Shown here one piece after another: positions 1 through 8,967 of a stretch of 64,000 nucleotides of DNA (position 1 is its first letter; each line of letters begins with the position of its first letter). Location: positions 205,956-269,955 of the forward strand of contig NZ_BMXW01000001.1 in the NCBI RefSeq assembly GCF_014651955.1, written 5' to 3'. The notes below the pieces were generated by a model, which ran no database searches, was not told the origin of the DNA, and was given only the letters and a program-made list of their open reading frames with translations. The stretch is from Shewanella fodinae (lineage in GTDB: Bacteria; Pseudomonadota; Gammaproteobacteria; Enterobacterales; Shewanellaceae). The translations under genes were made by a program, and so were the position numbers.

Positions 1-1
1 C

Positions 2-223
2 GGAGATTTTATTTATTTAAGTGACCTAATTTCAGCTACTTTGTCTGAGAGTTCATGGAATATTGGGCGGAATGCAAAAAAATCGCTCAAAGCACTTAAA
101 GATATTGGCGATAAATCAGCCCACAGTAGAAGATTTATCGCTCAGCGAAGGGACATAGACAACGTCATGGCAGATATAAGGAATGTAGTTCAAGAACTCA
201 TATATTTGGCATCGCTAAAGTGA
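2..223 (+). CDS. C-terminal end of a hypothetical protein (DUF4145-like), cut by window edge
   Basis: The reading frame is open from the first bases of the window to the TGA at 221-223, so this is the 3' end of a longer gene whose start lies to the left. About 73 residues are visible. They contain a helical segment with the pattern GDKSAHSRR followed by a second helix ending in ELIYLASLK. A Gly/Asp...AH motif followed by a hydrophobic C-terminal helix is seen in DUF4145-type domains, often accessory proteins in restriction or defence settings; this likeness is weak and is my inference. A TTG at 41 could start a 60-residue ORF, but coding sense clearly continues upstream of it. Confidence 0.55.
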   Translation, partial: GDFIYLSDLISATLSESSWNIGRNAKKSLKALKDIGDKSAHSRRFIAQRRDIDNVMADIRNVVQELIYLASLK

Positions 224-619
224 CTTATATGTACTAGCTCAGACCTGATCTGACAGTTACCCATTTTCCCCTGATGAGCCCGTTCATTGTTGTAATTAGG
301 AGCCATTCCATACTTTCGCTGACGTAGCCGATAAAAAGCTCACGGTCTACGTTTTATGGAAGGCAACACCTTAATGAATACTGCGGCCAAGGAGTCGTCA
401 CATCCACTTCGACATATTGATATATAAGGGAAACCTGTGTCACAGTCTGAGACGAAAAATTGACAAATTTGTTTTAAATCAAATTCATCTTTTCTAAAGT
501 GTGGCAAAACCTAGATTGTCGTTATCAGTACAAGTTGTACCGATACCAAGGAAGTTGTAAATGGAGCGCTGTTGTAACGGGAGTTCTCTCGTCTGCGTTT
601 AATAAAAAGGAACGCATTT
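224..619. other. intergenic stretch with transposase relic
   Basis: No intact gene is supported here. The left third carries a decayed transposase fragment on the minus strand (243-339). The rest has no convincing ORF. A TTGACA hexamer at 460-465 sits upstream of the small membrane-protein gene at 620, but no good -10 element lies at the right distance. Confidence 0.5.
243..339 (-). pseudogene. relic of an IS481-like transposase C-terminus
   Basis: Read on the minus strand, this segment encodes LRQRKYGMAPNYNNERAHQG followed by KM. The YNNERxHQGK signature is typical of the end of the DDE integrase core in IS481-type transposases. A stop codon lies directly upstream in frame and there is no start, catalytic core or terminal inverted repeat, so this is debris and not a functional element. 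It lies between the truncated hypothetical gene and the SulP region, marking an old insertion or rearrangement point. Confidence 0.4.
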
Positions 620-817
620 ATGGATATCGCCATTTTAGTGGGAGCCGCAATACTGGTAGCACTCAATCTTCTATTTGCCTGGCGCGCGTACACTAGCCGC
701 CTGCGGTTGAGTTTCAGTCGGCGTTATCACTGGCTGATGGCCAGCCTGATATTCGGCCCGATTGGCTATTATACTGTGCAAGGATTTCTCCCCAGTGAAC
801 TGTTTTGCGAGGAATAA
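620..817 (+). CDS. small two-helix membrane protein
   Basis: A 65-residue protein of unknown function. An AAGGA ribosome-binding site lies a few bases upstream of the ATG. Residues 3-20 form a hydrophobic N-terminal helix (ILVGAAILVALNLLFAW). A basic stretch (TSRLRLSFSRRYH) follows, then a second hydrophobic segment around 40-56 (MASLIFGPIGYYTVQGF) and an acidic tail. This suggests an inner-membrane hairpin with a positively charged cytoplasmic loop. The stop abuts the stop of the convergent SulP gene with no gap. I do not recognise the family. Confidence 0.6.
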   Translation: MDIAILVGAAILVALNLLFAWRAYTSRLRLSFSRRYHWLMASLIFGPIGYYTVQGFLPSELFCEE

Positions 818-2611
818 CTATAGGATGGCATGAGTAAGTGCCTGATCTGGGTCTTCAGACCTCCGCAATTGCGGTGCAATCCCCTGCTGCAATGCCTGTT
901 TATAGTTCTGGTGCATACGCACTGCCATCGTGAGATCTGAGCGGATAGTTAACCGCCCTTCCCCGCCCGTTTTAATGCCAGCCATTTCGCACCATTTGAT
1001 TAACTCACGTTTGCGGCCGGCAAGAATCAAATTAACACCTTGTTTGCGCAACTGTTTTTGCAGTTCATCAATCATTGACATCACGCTGATATCCATATGA
1101 CTGAAACAGCTCACGGCATCTACGACCACACATTCCACTGGAGTTTCCTGTTCGGTAATACGGTGTAATAGCTGGCGCTTGAAGTAGACCGCGTTGAAAT
1201 AGGTCAAGGGTGAGTTAAAACGATAGATCAGGATCCCGGGGATAGGTTTAGCTTTGTCCGTTTTGTCTAGGCTGCGCAGGATCCCCTTCTGGCTGATACC
1301 CAGCAGTTGGTCGGAAGGACGCATCACCAACCGAATAAACTGAAATAGTCCGAGCAAAACTGCCAGCGTAATGCCGGGAATGATCCCGATAAACAGCACC
1401 GCGAACAAGGTTATCGTGGCCAGCGTAAAAGCGCCATTATCCCGTTTTCGGAGGCTCCAAACCGCATGAAAGTCAATCAGCGACAACGATGCTATCACCA
1501 ACACAATCCCCAAGGCTGGTGCGGGAATAAATTGCAACGGGGCGGTAAAAAACAGCACCACCAGCAAGATCATTAAGGCGCTGAATACCGATACCAACTG
1601 ACTTTTGCCGCCGTTGGCATCGTTCACTGCGGTACGCGAATCGGCACCACTGATCGCAAATCCTTGCGAGATAGCGGCTGCAATATTGGCAATACCAAGC
1701 GCCCTAAATTCTTTATCCGCATCAATATCATAGCCGTTTTTAGCTGCAAAACTGCGAGCGGTCAGCATCATGCTAATAAAGCTAACCATGGCTAAGTTAA
1801 GCGCTGGCATAACTAATTCACGAATGAGTCCCAAATCAAACACCGGACTTTGAAACTCTGGAATACCACTTTTGGTTTCACCCACCACATCAACACCATA
1901 GTGCGCCACATTCAACAACCACGACAACAAGGTTGCGCCTGCGATGGCAACCATGGCGGCAGGCCATTGTGGACTTAGCCAGCGACAGAGCAAAAAAATC
2001 CCTAACGTCACCAAGGCGACGCCTAGCGTTGGCAAGTGGGTTAACTGCAAATATTCAACGCTGTGATACAAACGTTCCAACAAGTAACGGTCGGTATAGG
2101 TAAAACCACAAATATTCGCCACCTGCCCAACAATGATGGTAATTGCCACCCCGTTGAGCAGCCCGATAAGAATTGGTTTTGAAAGAAATTCCGCTAATAC
2201 CCCAAAGCTGAAACGTGACGCCAGCAAACACCAAAATCCGGTCAATAACGTCATGGTCATCACCAACTGCCATTGCCGTACAGCATCGCCACCCGCAAGC
2301 GGCGTGACGACCGCCGCAATCACGGCGCAGGTAGCGGCATCGGGGCCGACGATCAACTGTTTTGAGGTGCCAAATATCGCATAGGCGAGCATAGGCAAAA
2401 TACAGGCGTATAGCCCAGCTACCGCATTGACACCGGTCAGTTGGGCATAAGCGATAGCCACTGGCAAGGCGACTGCGGTTACCGACAGTGCAGCGCGCAA
2501 GTCATCTTTCAGCCAGTCACGCTGATACTGCAGTAATCCAGCCAGGCCGGGAAACCACTGGGAAAATCTGGAATTTTGAGTGATGGCGGAAAAGGTGACT
2601 TTGCTATCCAT
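818..2611 (-). CDS. SulP-family inorganic anion transporter with STAS domain
   Basis: A SulP (SLC26-like) permease of about 597 residues. The N-terminal two thirds hold 10-12 transmembrane segments with the family features AYAQLTGVNAVAGLYA and FGTSKQLIVGPDAAT. The C-terminus is a cytoplasmic STAS domain containing DAVSCFSHMDISVMSMIDEL. Such proteins carry sulfate, bicarbonate, dicarboxylates or other anions; the substrate cannot be read here. A GTG 39 bases further upstream (2650) keeps the frame open but has no ribosome-binding site, whereas the ATG at 2611 follows GGGAG, so I chose it. The gene stands alone, convergent with the small membrane-protein gene. Confidence 0.9.
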   Translation of the reverse strand: MDSKVTFSAITQNSRFSQWFPGLAGLLQYQRDWLKDDLRAALSVTAVALPVAIAYAQLTGVNAVAGLYACILPMLAYAIFGTSKQLIVGPDAATCAVIAAVVTPLAGGDAVRQWQLVMTMTLLTGFWCLLASRFSFGVLAEFLSKPILIGLLNGVAITIIVGQVANICGFTYTDRYLLERLYHSVEYLQLTHLPTLGVALVTLGIFLLCRWLSPQWPAAMVAIAGATLLSWLLNVAHYGVDVVGETKSGIPEFQSPVFDLGLIRELVMPALNLAMVSFISMMLTARSFAAKNGYDIDADKEFRALGIANIAAAISQGFAISGADSRTAVNDANGGKSQLVSVFSALMILLVVLFFTAPLQFIPAPALGIVLVIASLSLIDFHAVWSLRKRDNGAFTLATITLFAVLFIGIIPGITLAVLLGLFQFIRLVMRPSDQLLGISQKGILRSLDKTDKAKPIPGILIYRFNSPLTYFNAVYFKRQLLHRITEQETPVECVVVDAVSCFSHMDISVMSMIDELQKQLRKQGVNLILAGRKRELIKWCEMAGIKTGGEGRLTIRSDLTMAVRMHQNYKQALQQGIAPQLRRSEDPDQALTHAIL

Positions 2612-2718
2612 GTTGCTCCCGTCAACAAATATGGAAAACTGTCTTTTCACAAGTTATGACATGGAAATTGTGCAGTTGCGAGCCCCTTGAATGTATTTGA
2701 TGAAAATTACAACGATTT

Positions 2719-2749
2719 AAAACAAACAGGGCCAGCAATGCCAGCCCTG
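2719..2749 (-). terminator. rho-independent terminator of the choice-of-anchor I gene
   Basis: On the minus strand a 10-bp stem (CAGGGCTGGC pairing with GCTGGCCCTG, two G-U pairs, 3-nt loop) is followed by TTTGTTTT. It lies about 40 bp past the stop of the lipoprotein gene. Confidence 0.8.
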
Positions 2750-2790
2750 ATGATTATTACATGTCGCGTGCACATCATATGCGCACGCCT

Positions 2791-4674
2791 TTAGCGAAAA
2801 CGGTAAACCACTGTAGTACCGCTGACTTCATTACCAATCACCAGCATAGGTGTACCAAATGGACTCTTGTCGGCAGGCACAAACTTCATGCCTTCAGGCC
2901 CCAGGTCGCCAGCCAGTTGAATATTCCCCTGATATTCACCAGTGTCGGTATCGACTGAAAAGTCGGTACTGAAGTCACGGTTTACAACGTAATCGACAAA
3001 GCTAACATCAAATGGATTGGTGATGTCATAAATCATGATGCCACCGGTACGCTCCAGCCCGACGAATGCATACATTTTATCGCCAACCTGACCAACTGCC
3101 AGCGCTTCTGGCTCTGGGCCTTTATCGTCACTGCGGCTGTCGCCCTTGTTTTCATCATTATTGTTGTTGAAGTCATTCCCCAGCACTGCGGCCGTAATGC
3201 GCTCAAAGTCGCTGGCAGAATCAAACACCATACGCCCGTCTGCATCGCGAATAGAGAATGAACGACCACCAAATGAATAGAGCTTGTCGTAATCACCATC
3301 ACCGTCTTCATCCCCCATTGAGGTAGTCACTTTCAGACGCCCCAACAAGGTTTTGTCAGCAGCAGCGGCCACTTCAGGATTATTCGGGTCGAGCACGAGA
3401 TCAGCGGCGCGAGCTTCTTCCGAGAACGCCGTATAATCACGAGCATCACCTTCGTTAGCCATCACCACAAAATTGGCGCCGTGCCATTGATAGCTGGCAA
3501 CGGTGTCGGGTTGATACAGGCCATAAACCCCGGCATAACTGCGAATATTAACGCCGTCGTCTTTATCGCTAGCGTCAAGGGCATTTCCCGCGAGCCCATA
3601 ATCTTTGGCTCCCAGTGCAATCAGTTTCTCGACGGTTGCAGATGCAATATCTATTCGAGCTAACGCATTGTTTTCCTGTAGGCTTACCCAAGCGGTTTTT
3701 GAATCGGCACTGACGGTGATATATTCCGGCTCCAGATCTTGTGCAACAGACGCACCAGGACCGTTGATTTTAATCTCTGGGCTGACTTCTGCCGCGCGGC
3801 TGCCGCCTACGTTAAAATCAGTAAAGGAAACTAATGTGGCACTGCTTGCCGGAACGCCACCGGTGATCTTGATAATGGCGACCGAACCTTCTGGATCGAC
3901 GCTGTAATCGGTAGCAGGCTCACCTTCATCGGCAACCAATACCCAATTGCCATCAGGGCTGAAGACCACGTTATCAGGTAACGCCCCAACTTCTACAGCG
4001 CTAAGGTAACTGTAGCCACTGTCGCCGCGACGATAAAAGGCGATAAAGCCTTTATCCTGTGTTTTATTGCCGTTGATATCCGCACGCTCAATAGCAACCG
4101 CTAACAAATCGCCATGCAGTGCCAGACTGTTAACTCCGCCTAAGCGTTCCAGTCCTATATCAGCAGCCACATCCAATTCATTCAGCAATGGCATGTTATT
4201 CAGTGCCAAAGCCGCGTCACCGCTAACGGCGGTGGTGTTCGCTAGTCCAGAAGCCTCTAGAATATCGACTTTGCCACTGCGAGCATTTACCACCAAAACC
4301 TTGGCAGCCACGGAGTCATAATCAACAATTTCGGCTGCACTCAACCCGTAAACACCGCTGACATGACGTGCCATCAGCTCCATTTTCAAGGTGTCGCCAC
4401 TATTTTTGCATAACTGCTGGGTAGCCGTAATTTCATCGGTTTCTAAGGTGCCATTGCCATTGCTATCCAGCCCAGTGTCAATCTGCTGTCCGCCATAAGG
4501 ACAGGCGACATTACCAGCAGTAAGTTCGGTGACGTTCACCAAACTGTTCAGACCATTACTGCCATTGGCACCATTATTACCATCTTTACCGTCATCACCA
4601 CTGCCACAGGCCGTCAGTGCAAGTGTCAATGATAAGCAAATCACAGAGCGTTGCAGTTTCATTTTGTCATCCAT
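2791..4674 (-). CDS. choice-of-anchor I lipoprotein (secreted, beta-propeller-like)
   Basis: A 627-residue surface or periplasmic lipoprotein. The N-terminus has a lipobox (LTLALTAC), then a short collagen-like tract (DGKDGNNGANGSNG) and a Cys-containing segment (CPYGGQQIDTGLDSNGNGTLETDE) of the kind seen next to such tracts. The rest matches the choice-of-anchor I family: repeated blade-like strands, FSPDGNWVLVADEGEPATD, MANEGDARDY and GPEGMKFVP near the end. Members are often annotated as phytase- or alkaline-phosphatase-like, but enzymatic activity is not certain. A second ATG (MKLQ) four codons in is an alternative start; neither has a strong ribosome-binding site. The gene is monocistronic. 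Confidence 0.85.
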   Translation of the reverse strand: MDDKMKLQRSVICLSLTLALTACGSGDDGKDGNNGANGSNGLNSLVNVTELTAGNVACPYGGQQIDTGLDSNGNGTLETDEITATQQLCKNSGDTLKMELMARHVSGVYGLSAAEIVDYDSVAAKVLVVNARSGKVDILEASGLANTTAVSGDAALALNNMPLLNELDVAADIGLERLGGVNSLALHGDLLAVAIERADINGNKTQDKGFIAFYRRGDSGYSYLSAVEVGALPDNVVFSPDGNWVLVADEGEPATDYSVDPEGSVAIIKITGGVPASSATLVSFTDFNVGGSRAAEVSPEIKINGPGASVAQDLEPEYITVSADSKTAWVSLQENNALARIDIASATVEKLIALGAKDYGLAGNALDASDKDDGVNIRSYAGVYGLYQPDTVASYQWHGANFVVMANEGDARDYTAFSEEARAADLVLDPNNPEVAAAADKTLLGRLKVTTSMGDEDGDGDYDKLYSFGGRSFSIRDADGRMVFDSASDFERITAAVLGNDFNNNNDENKGDSRSDDKGPEPEALAVGQVGDKMYAFVGLERTGGIMIYDITNPFDVSFVDYVVNRDFSTDFSVDTDTGEYQGNIQLAGDLGPEGMKFVPADKSPFGTPMLVIGNEVSGTTVVYRFR

Positions 4675-4875
4675 GTTTATTACAAATCAGCAACACGCTA
4701 AAGGGCTTTGATGACAGTCAGAAGGCAGAAATATTAACGGGCGATGACAAGGCTGATGGCAGTGCTCAGAGACGTAGTTTGTAACACTCTTACTGGTTGG
4801 CAGACCCATACAGACGCTTTACTATGTCGGTCCCGCAAAACCCGCATCGGGTTGAGAGTTATTCCTGAGGTTTCC

Positions 4876-6099
4876 TTGAGCGCAACAGTTTCGACACCGT
4901 CAACAACACCCGGCTTGCCGCTGATGTTAATTTTGCCAATGCTGGCGGCGATTATGGCCATCACGCCGCTTACCATTGATATGTACCTGCCAGCAATGTC
5001 AATTATTGCGGCAAGTTTTCATTCGGATGTCACAACGGTACAACAATCACTGAGTGTTTATCTGGCGGGATATTCCATCGGTATGTTGACCTTTGGCCCG
5101 CTGGCAGATCGCATTGGTCGTCGCCCACTGGTGATCGTTGGCCTCAGCGGTTTTTTGTTGTGCTGTATTGGGTTAGCGCTGTCACCGTCACTCAAGCTGT
5201 TCATGGTGCTGCGTTTCGTGCAGGCATTTATCGGTGCAGCCGCTACGGTTGTGGTTCCCGGTTATATCAAAGAACTGTACGGTGACAACACCGCCAAAGG
5301 CATGTCTTATGTCAGTCTGATCATGATGCTGGCGCCGTTGCTGGCACCCGGCATCGGCAGTTTTATTCTGGGATTTGGTCAATGGCCTTTAATATTTTTC
5401 ATCCTAGCGGTTTATGCCGGACTGCTACTGCTATTGGTCAGCCTTAAACTTAGACTGCCGTCAGACGCAAAAGGCGCGCCGCACAGTACTCGCTCATTTT
5501 TTGGCAACTATGCAGTGGTGCTGACCCGCGCCGGGGTAAAACCCTACCTTGGCAGCGGTCTGTTGTGTGCCTTGGCATTTTTCTGTTATCTCACAGCATC
5601 GCCATTTGTCTATATGGAGGTGTTTCATCTGGATAAGTCGCTGTTTGCGATTTTATTCAGCTGCAATGTGGGAGCGCTGGCGCTGGCCAACATTATTAAC
5701 TCACGGGTGGTCGGTCGTTATGGCCCCAAACGTATGCTGGCGGTGGCAACGCTCACAGGAACTATCTCCGCCAGCGCCTTAGTATTGGTTAATCTGCTGG
5801 GACTCGAATATTACTGGACCGTGATTACCCTGGCACCGCTGATGGGGTCGCTTGGGATTATGTCCGTCAATTCCGATGCCATTGTGTTGATGAAATTCAA
5901 GCAGGAAACCGGTACCGCAACGGCTGTTATCGGCACGCTGCGTTTTGGCATTGGCGCAATGGCGGGCCCAATTCTGGCCTTCTTTTATACCGGAACGGCG
6001 GTTCCCTTTGCGGCCATCATGTTGGCAGCCATCATGCTGGTTGGAGTCTGTCAGTTGTTTACCCGACCTAGGACGCTTAATCCTCAAAACGCTTCTTGA
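4876..6099 (+). CDS. Bcr/CflA-family drug efflux MFS transporter
   Basis: A 12-helix major facilitator of the drug:proton antiporter type. Diagnostic segments are ITPLTIDMYLPAM in helix 1 and the motif-A loop GPLADRIGRRPLVIVG. The frame is open from an ATG at 4744, but that start has no ribosome-binding site and adds a polar, non-conserved leader. A TTG at 4876 preceded by TGAGG at good spacing gives 407 residues, the usual family length, so I place the start there. Expected role: proton-driven export of drugs or metabolites across the inner membrane; the substrate is unknown. Confidence 0.85.
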   Translation: MSATVSTPSTTPGLPLMLILPMLAAIMAITPLTIDMYLPAMSIIAASFHSDVTTVQQSLSVYLAGYSIGMLTFGPLADRIGRRPLVIVGLSGFLLCCIGLALSPSLKLFMVLRFVQAFIGAAATVVVPGYIKELYGDNTAKGMSYVSLIMMLAPLLAPGIGSFILGFGQWPLIFFILAVYAGLLLLLVSLKLRLPSDAKGAPHSTRSFFGNYAVVLTRAGVKPYLGSGLLCALAFFCYLTASPFVYMEVFHLDKSLFAILFSCNVGALALANIINSRVVGRYGPKRMLAVATLTGTISASALVLVNLLGLEYYWTVITLAPLMGSLGIMSVNSDAIVLMKFKQETGTATAVIGTLRFGIGAMAGPILAFFYTGTAVPFAAIMLAAIMLVGVCQLFTRPRTLNPQNAS

Positions 6100-6128
6100 A
6101 GTACTTGATAATTCCGCTGATGTGGTTA

Positions 6129-6155
6129 CGGCCTCCATGTTGAGGCCGTTTTGTT
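6129..6155 (+). terminator. rho-independent terminator of the MFS gene
   Basis: CGGCCTC, loop CATGTT, GAGGCCG, then TTTTGTT, about 30 bp after the MFS stop and in the gap before the convergent slyD. Confidence 0.85.
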
Positions 6156-6174
6156 ATCGGTAAAACCGCAGGAT

Positions 6175-6657
6175 TTAATGGTGATGACCACCATCCCCAT
6201 GCGCGTGACCATGTGCTACTTCTTCGGCGCTCGCGTCACGCACATCGATCACTTCCAGATCGAATGTCAATTCACGGCCAGCCAGCGGGTGGTTAGTATC
6301 AACGGTTACCATGAATTTGCCAACCTTGAGTACGGTTACTTGCCGTTGTCCGTGATCGGTGTTAATCACCGCAATCATACCTGGCTTCCATACTTTAGCA
6401 CCTTGTAGGTGTTTGACGGCAACCCGCTGCTCAGCATCAGCAAGCCGTTCACCATAAGTTTCGGCCGCGGGCAGTGTCACGGTAAATTTATCACCGGTAT
6501 CTTTGCCTTCTAAGGCTTTTTCCACCCCTGGCATCATATTCTTGTGCCCGTGCAAATAAGCAATTGGTGCCAGCCCTTCATTGCTTTCAATCACGTTACC
6601 CTGTTCATCCTTCAGGGTGTAATTTAACTGCACAACTTTGTCCTTGGTAATACTCAT
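6175..6657 (-). CDS. slyD: FKBP-type peptidyl-prolyl isomerase SlyD
   Basis: A 160-residue SlyD-type cis-trans prolyl isomerase and metallochaperone. The FKBP fold begins at residue 1 (KVVQLNYTLKDEQGNVIESN) and is interrupted by an insert-in-flap domain around residues 65-130. HGHKNMMPGVEKALEG is a family hallmark. The tail is His-rich (HGHAHGDGGHHH), which in SlyD binds nickel and links it to hydrogenase maturation. It is shorter than E. coli SlyD because the tail is short. It acts in the cytoplasm. The gene is convergent with the MFS gene and separated from it by a terminator. Confidence 0.88.
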   Translation of the reverse strand: MSITKDKVVQLNYTLKDEQGNVIESNEGLAPIAYLHGHKNMMPGVEKALEGKDTGDKFTVTLPAAETYGERLADAEQRVAVKHLQGAKVWKPGMIAVINTDHGQRQVTVLKVGKFMVTVDTNHPLAGRELTFDLEVIDVRDASAEEVAHGHAHGDGGHHH

Positions 6658-6754
6658 AAATCATCCTCAAGACCGCAAAAAATTTCGCCGCAGCTTAGCA
6701 GAAGCTACCCGCCTTCACCACTACTTGGCGGCAGCTTAGTGTCTTTGCGGCAGC

Positions 6755-7627
6755 TTAGTGTCCGGCTCCGGGCACAATCGCCAGATGTTCAATGCTGGAC
6801 AATACGTCCAAATTTTTCAGCGCCAATTGACACACCCCGGAACTAAGTTGATGTCTGGCCGAACAATCAACACTCCAAGCGCGCAGCAAGTATCCGGCCA
6901 AGGCGGCGTTACTGTTAAGATGTAGTTCACCGTCTTGCATCCGATAATCCAACATGATCGCTTCAGGATGTTTTAATCCTGGATGGGGGATTAACACTAA
7001 TGTTATCGGCTGTAACCAGGCGCTATCAGCTGCGGGTTGCTCGGCTGTTTTCGGCGATTCAGCACAAGGCTGCAACGCTTTGATACGGGTCACGACAAAA
7101 TCGGTAAACTGCCGAGACTGCCGATCATATGCCCGCACATGCCAACGCTGGCCGTTATTCACCAAGGCATGGGGCACAATCTGCCTTTGGCTTTCCCCCG
7201 AAGACGTTGAGACATACTGCATATCCAGCGCTTCGCCCTGCTGAATTGCCCGCATCAATGCTGCGATGATCTCAGTATCTGGGTGAATTAAACGCACCGC
7301 ATCGATACACACCTGACTTGGCACCAGCGGCTGAGATAGACCATCGCCAAAACCACGCGCTAGGCCGCTCAATACAGCTTCGGCATCGTGTTGAAATAGC
7401 GCTTTAAATCCGGGTTGCCGTTGATAATGGCGCGAAGGATGCACCAGTCTCATATTCTCTGGAGCCAATTCTCGATAAAGACTGAAGTCGCGGGTAGCCG
7501 CCGCCAGTCCTGTCGCAAATTTACCTATCAAATCCTGACGGCTAATCTGTCCGAAATACTGCAGGCAGAAGTCTATAAAGGCCAGCCGTTGGCGCTGACC
7601 ATGATTCAACGCTTGTAATGGCTCCAT
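6755..7627 (-). CDS. WYL-domain transcriptional regulator (CapW/BrxR-like architecture)
   Basis: A 290-residue protein with an N-terminal winged-helix region (HGQRQRLAFIDFCLQYFGQISRQDLIGKF...DFSLYRELAPENM). A central WYL domain around residues 130-195 (ALDMQYVSTSSG, NNGQRWHVRAYDRQSRQFTDFVVTRI) and a C-terminal WCX-like extension follow. This order is that of CapW/BrxR-type regulators, which repress defence operons and may sense nucleic acid or nucleotide ligands. No defence genes lie next to it here, so it is an orphan copy and its target is unknown. A possible Shine-Dalgarno (AGAG) precedes the ATG. Confidence 0.8.
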   Translation of the reverse strand: MEPLQALNHGQRQRLAFIDFCLQYFGQISRQDLIGKFATGLAAATRDFSLYRELAPENMRLVHPSRHYQRQPGFKALFQHDAEAVLSGLARGFGDGLSQPLVPSQVCIDAVRLIHPDTEIIAALMRAIQQGEALDMQYVSTSSGESQRQIVPHALVNNGQRWHVRAYDRQSRQFTDFVVTRIKALQPCAESPKTAEQPAADSAWLQPITLVLIPHPGLKHPEAIMLDYRMQDGELHLNSNAALAGYLLRAWSVDCSARHQLSSGVCQLALKNLDVLSSIEHLAIVPGAGH

Positions 7628-7705
7628 GATGTTCTCTTTGCGAACCTAAAGATAAACACCACGTTAACCAAAAGACAACTTTCAAGCAATCATTTTGATT
7701 AGCAA

Positions 7706-8917
7706 TTAATTAAGCCCCAGCGCCTTAAAAGTCTGCTTATCGGGAAAGCCATCGGCCACCAACCCTTTGCTTACTTGAAACGCCTGCAAACTGTTGCGCG
7801 AATTACTGCCGAGAATACCGTCGGGTTTCCCGGTATCGAACCCCAGTTCATTAAGGCGTTGCTGCAACGCCTTAATCTGCTGATGGCTCAAACGCGGTTG
7901 TTGAGGTGGCGCCTTGACCAGTTTGCTGGCACCGACAATACGATCCGCCAGATGACCGACACTGATCGCGTAAAAATCAGAACGATTCCAACGTTTAATG
8001 ACATCAAAATTGTCATAACCCAGAAATGCCGGACCAGAGTGGCCGGCTGGCAGATACAAGGTCGCCAACATCTCTGTCTGCGGCAACGGCTGTCCATTTG
8101 CATCCGTCACGCCCAGTTGTTGCCATTGAGCTAACGATTGTTTGTCACCCAATAGCCGATAATCAAACCCGGCAGGTAGCCGAACTTCTCGGCCCCAGCG
8201 CTCGTTACGTTGCCAGCCGAGATGATGTAAGAAATTCGCCGCGGATGCCAACGCATCCTCAACGCTATTCCACAAATCAGCTTTGCCGTCACCATCGGCA
8301 TCCACTGCATAACTGGCATAAGCACTAGGCATAAACTGGGTATGCCCCATGGCGCCCGCCCAAGAGCCCTGCATCTCTGATGCGGGGAAACCATAACGCT
8401 GACTGAGTTTTAAGGCGGTGATCAGTTCTTGGGTAAAAAATTCACTGCGGCGATGATCGCAGGCCAGTGTGGCCAATGAATCCAGCACGGGCATCTTGCC
8501 TTTGTAACCCCCGAAATTGGTTTCCATCCCCCAGAACGCCAGCAGATACTGCGGTGGAACACCATATTTTTGCAGCAGTTCCTGCAAAAACTGTCGATGT
8601 TCTGTCAGTAATTGCCGCCCCTTCATCACTCGCCAATCCGTTACTCGCTGATTGAAGTAACCTGCGAAGGTTTGGGTAAATTCAGGTTGCTGACGATCAA
8701 GTTCGATAACCCGCCGAACAAACTGCAGATTCTGCAGATGCGTTTTGATGGTCTCTTCAGAAATCCCCTCACTACGGGCCTTATCGGCAAATGTCACGAT
8801 ACATTGGGGAAAATCCGCCTCGACCTTGGCGGCGGCCGAATCAATATCTGCAGCGGAAGAGCTGGCACAGGCCTGCACGACCCACACCAAGGGTAACCAT
8901 GTAATCACTTTCACCAC
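7706..8917 (-). CDS. lytic murein transglycosylase, MltB-type lipoprotein with peptidoglycan-binding domain
   Basis: A 403-residue GH103-type enzyme that cleaves the MurNAc-GlcNAc bond with 1,6-anhydro formation. It has a short signal with a lipobox-like VVQACASSS. The catalytic domain (residues about 30-330) carries the catalytic Glu in FWGMETNFGGYKG and the motif GSWAGAMGHTQFMPSAY. The C-terminal 60 residues are a PG_binding_1 domain (LQQRLNELGFDTGKPDGILGSNS). The start is a GTG preceded by AAGGAG at 7 nt. It acts in the periplasm or at the outer membrane on cell-wall turnover. The gene stands alone. Confidence 0.9.
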   Translation of the reverse strand: MVKVITWLPLVWVVQACASSSAADIDSAAAKVEADFPQCIVTFADKARSEGISEETIKTHLQNLQFVRRVIELDRQQPEFTQTFAGYFNQRVTDWRVMKGRQLLTEHRQFLQELLQKYGVPPQYLLAFWGMETNFGGYKGKMPVLDSLATLACDHRRSEFFTQELITALKLSQRYGFPASEMQGSWAGAMGHTQFMPSAYASYAVDADGDGKADLWNSVEDALASAANFLHHLGWQRNERWGREVRLPAGFDYRLLGDKQSLAQWQQLGVTDANGQPLPQTEMLATLYLPAGHSGPAFLGYDNFDVIKRWNRSDFYAISVGHLADRIVGASKLVKAPPQQPRLSHQQIKALQQRLNELGFDTGKPDGILGSNSRNSLQAFQVSKGLVADGFPDKQTFKALGLN

Positions 8918-8967
8918 AAACAGACTCCTTGCTGCCGTTGGGTACTGCTACACATCCTACCCACAGG

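Noticed and set aside
499..696. 65-codon plus-strand ORF and overlapping minus-strand ORF near 511-693
   Set aside because: They overlap the better supported gene at 620 in other frames and lack translation signals.
4744..4875. Longer N-terminus for the Bcr/CflA transporter
   Set aside because: No ribosome-binding site at 4744 and the extra residues are polar and unlike the family; the TTG at 4876 has a good site.
6755..8917. Hidden BREX, CBASS or other defence operon around the WYL regulator
   Set aside because: Neighbouring genes are slyD and a murein transglycosylase gene; no nuclease, methylase or cyclase genes were seen.
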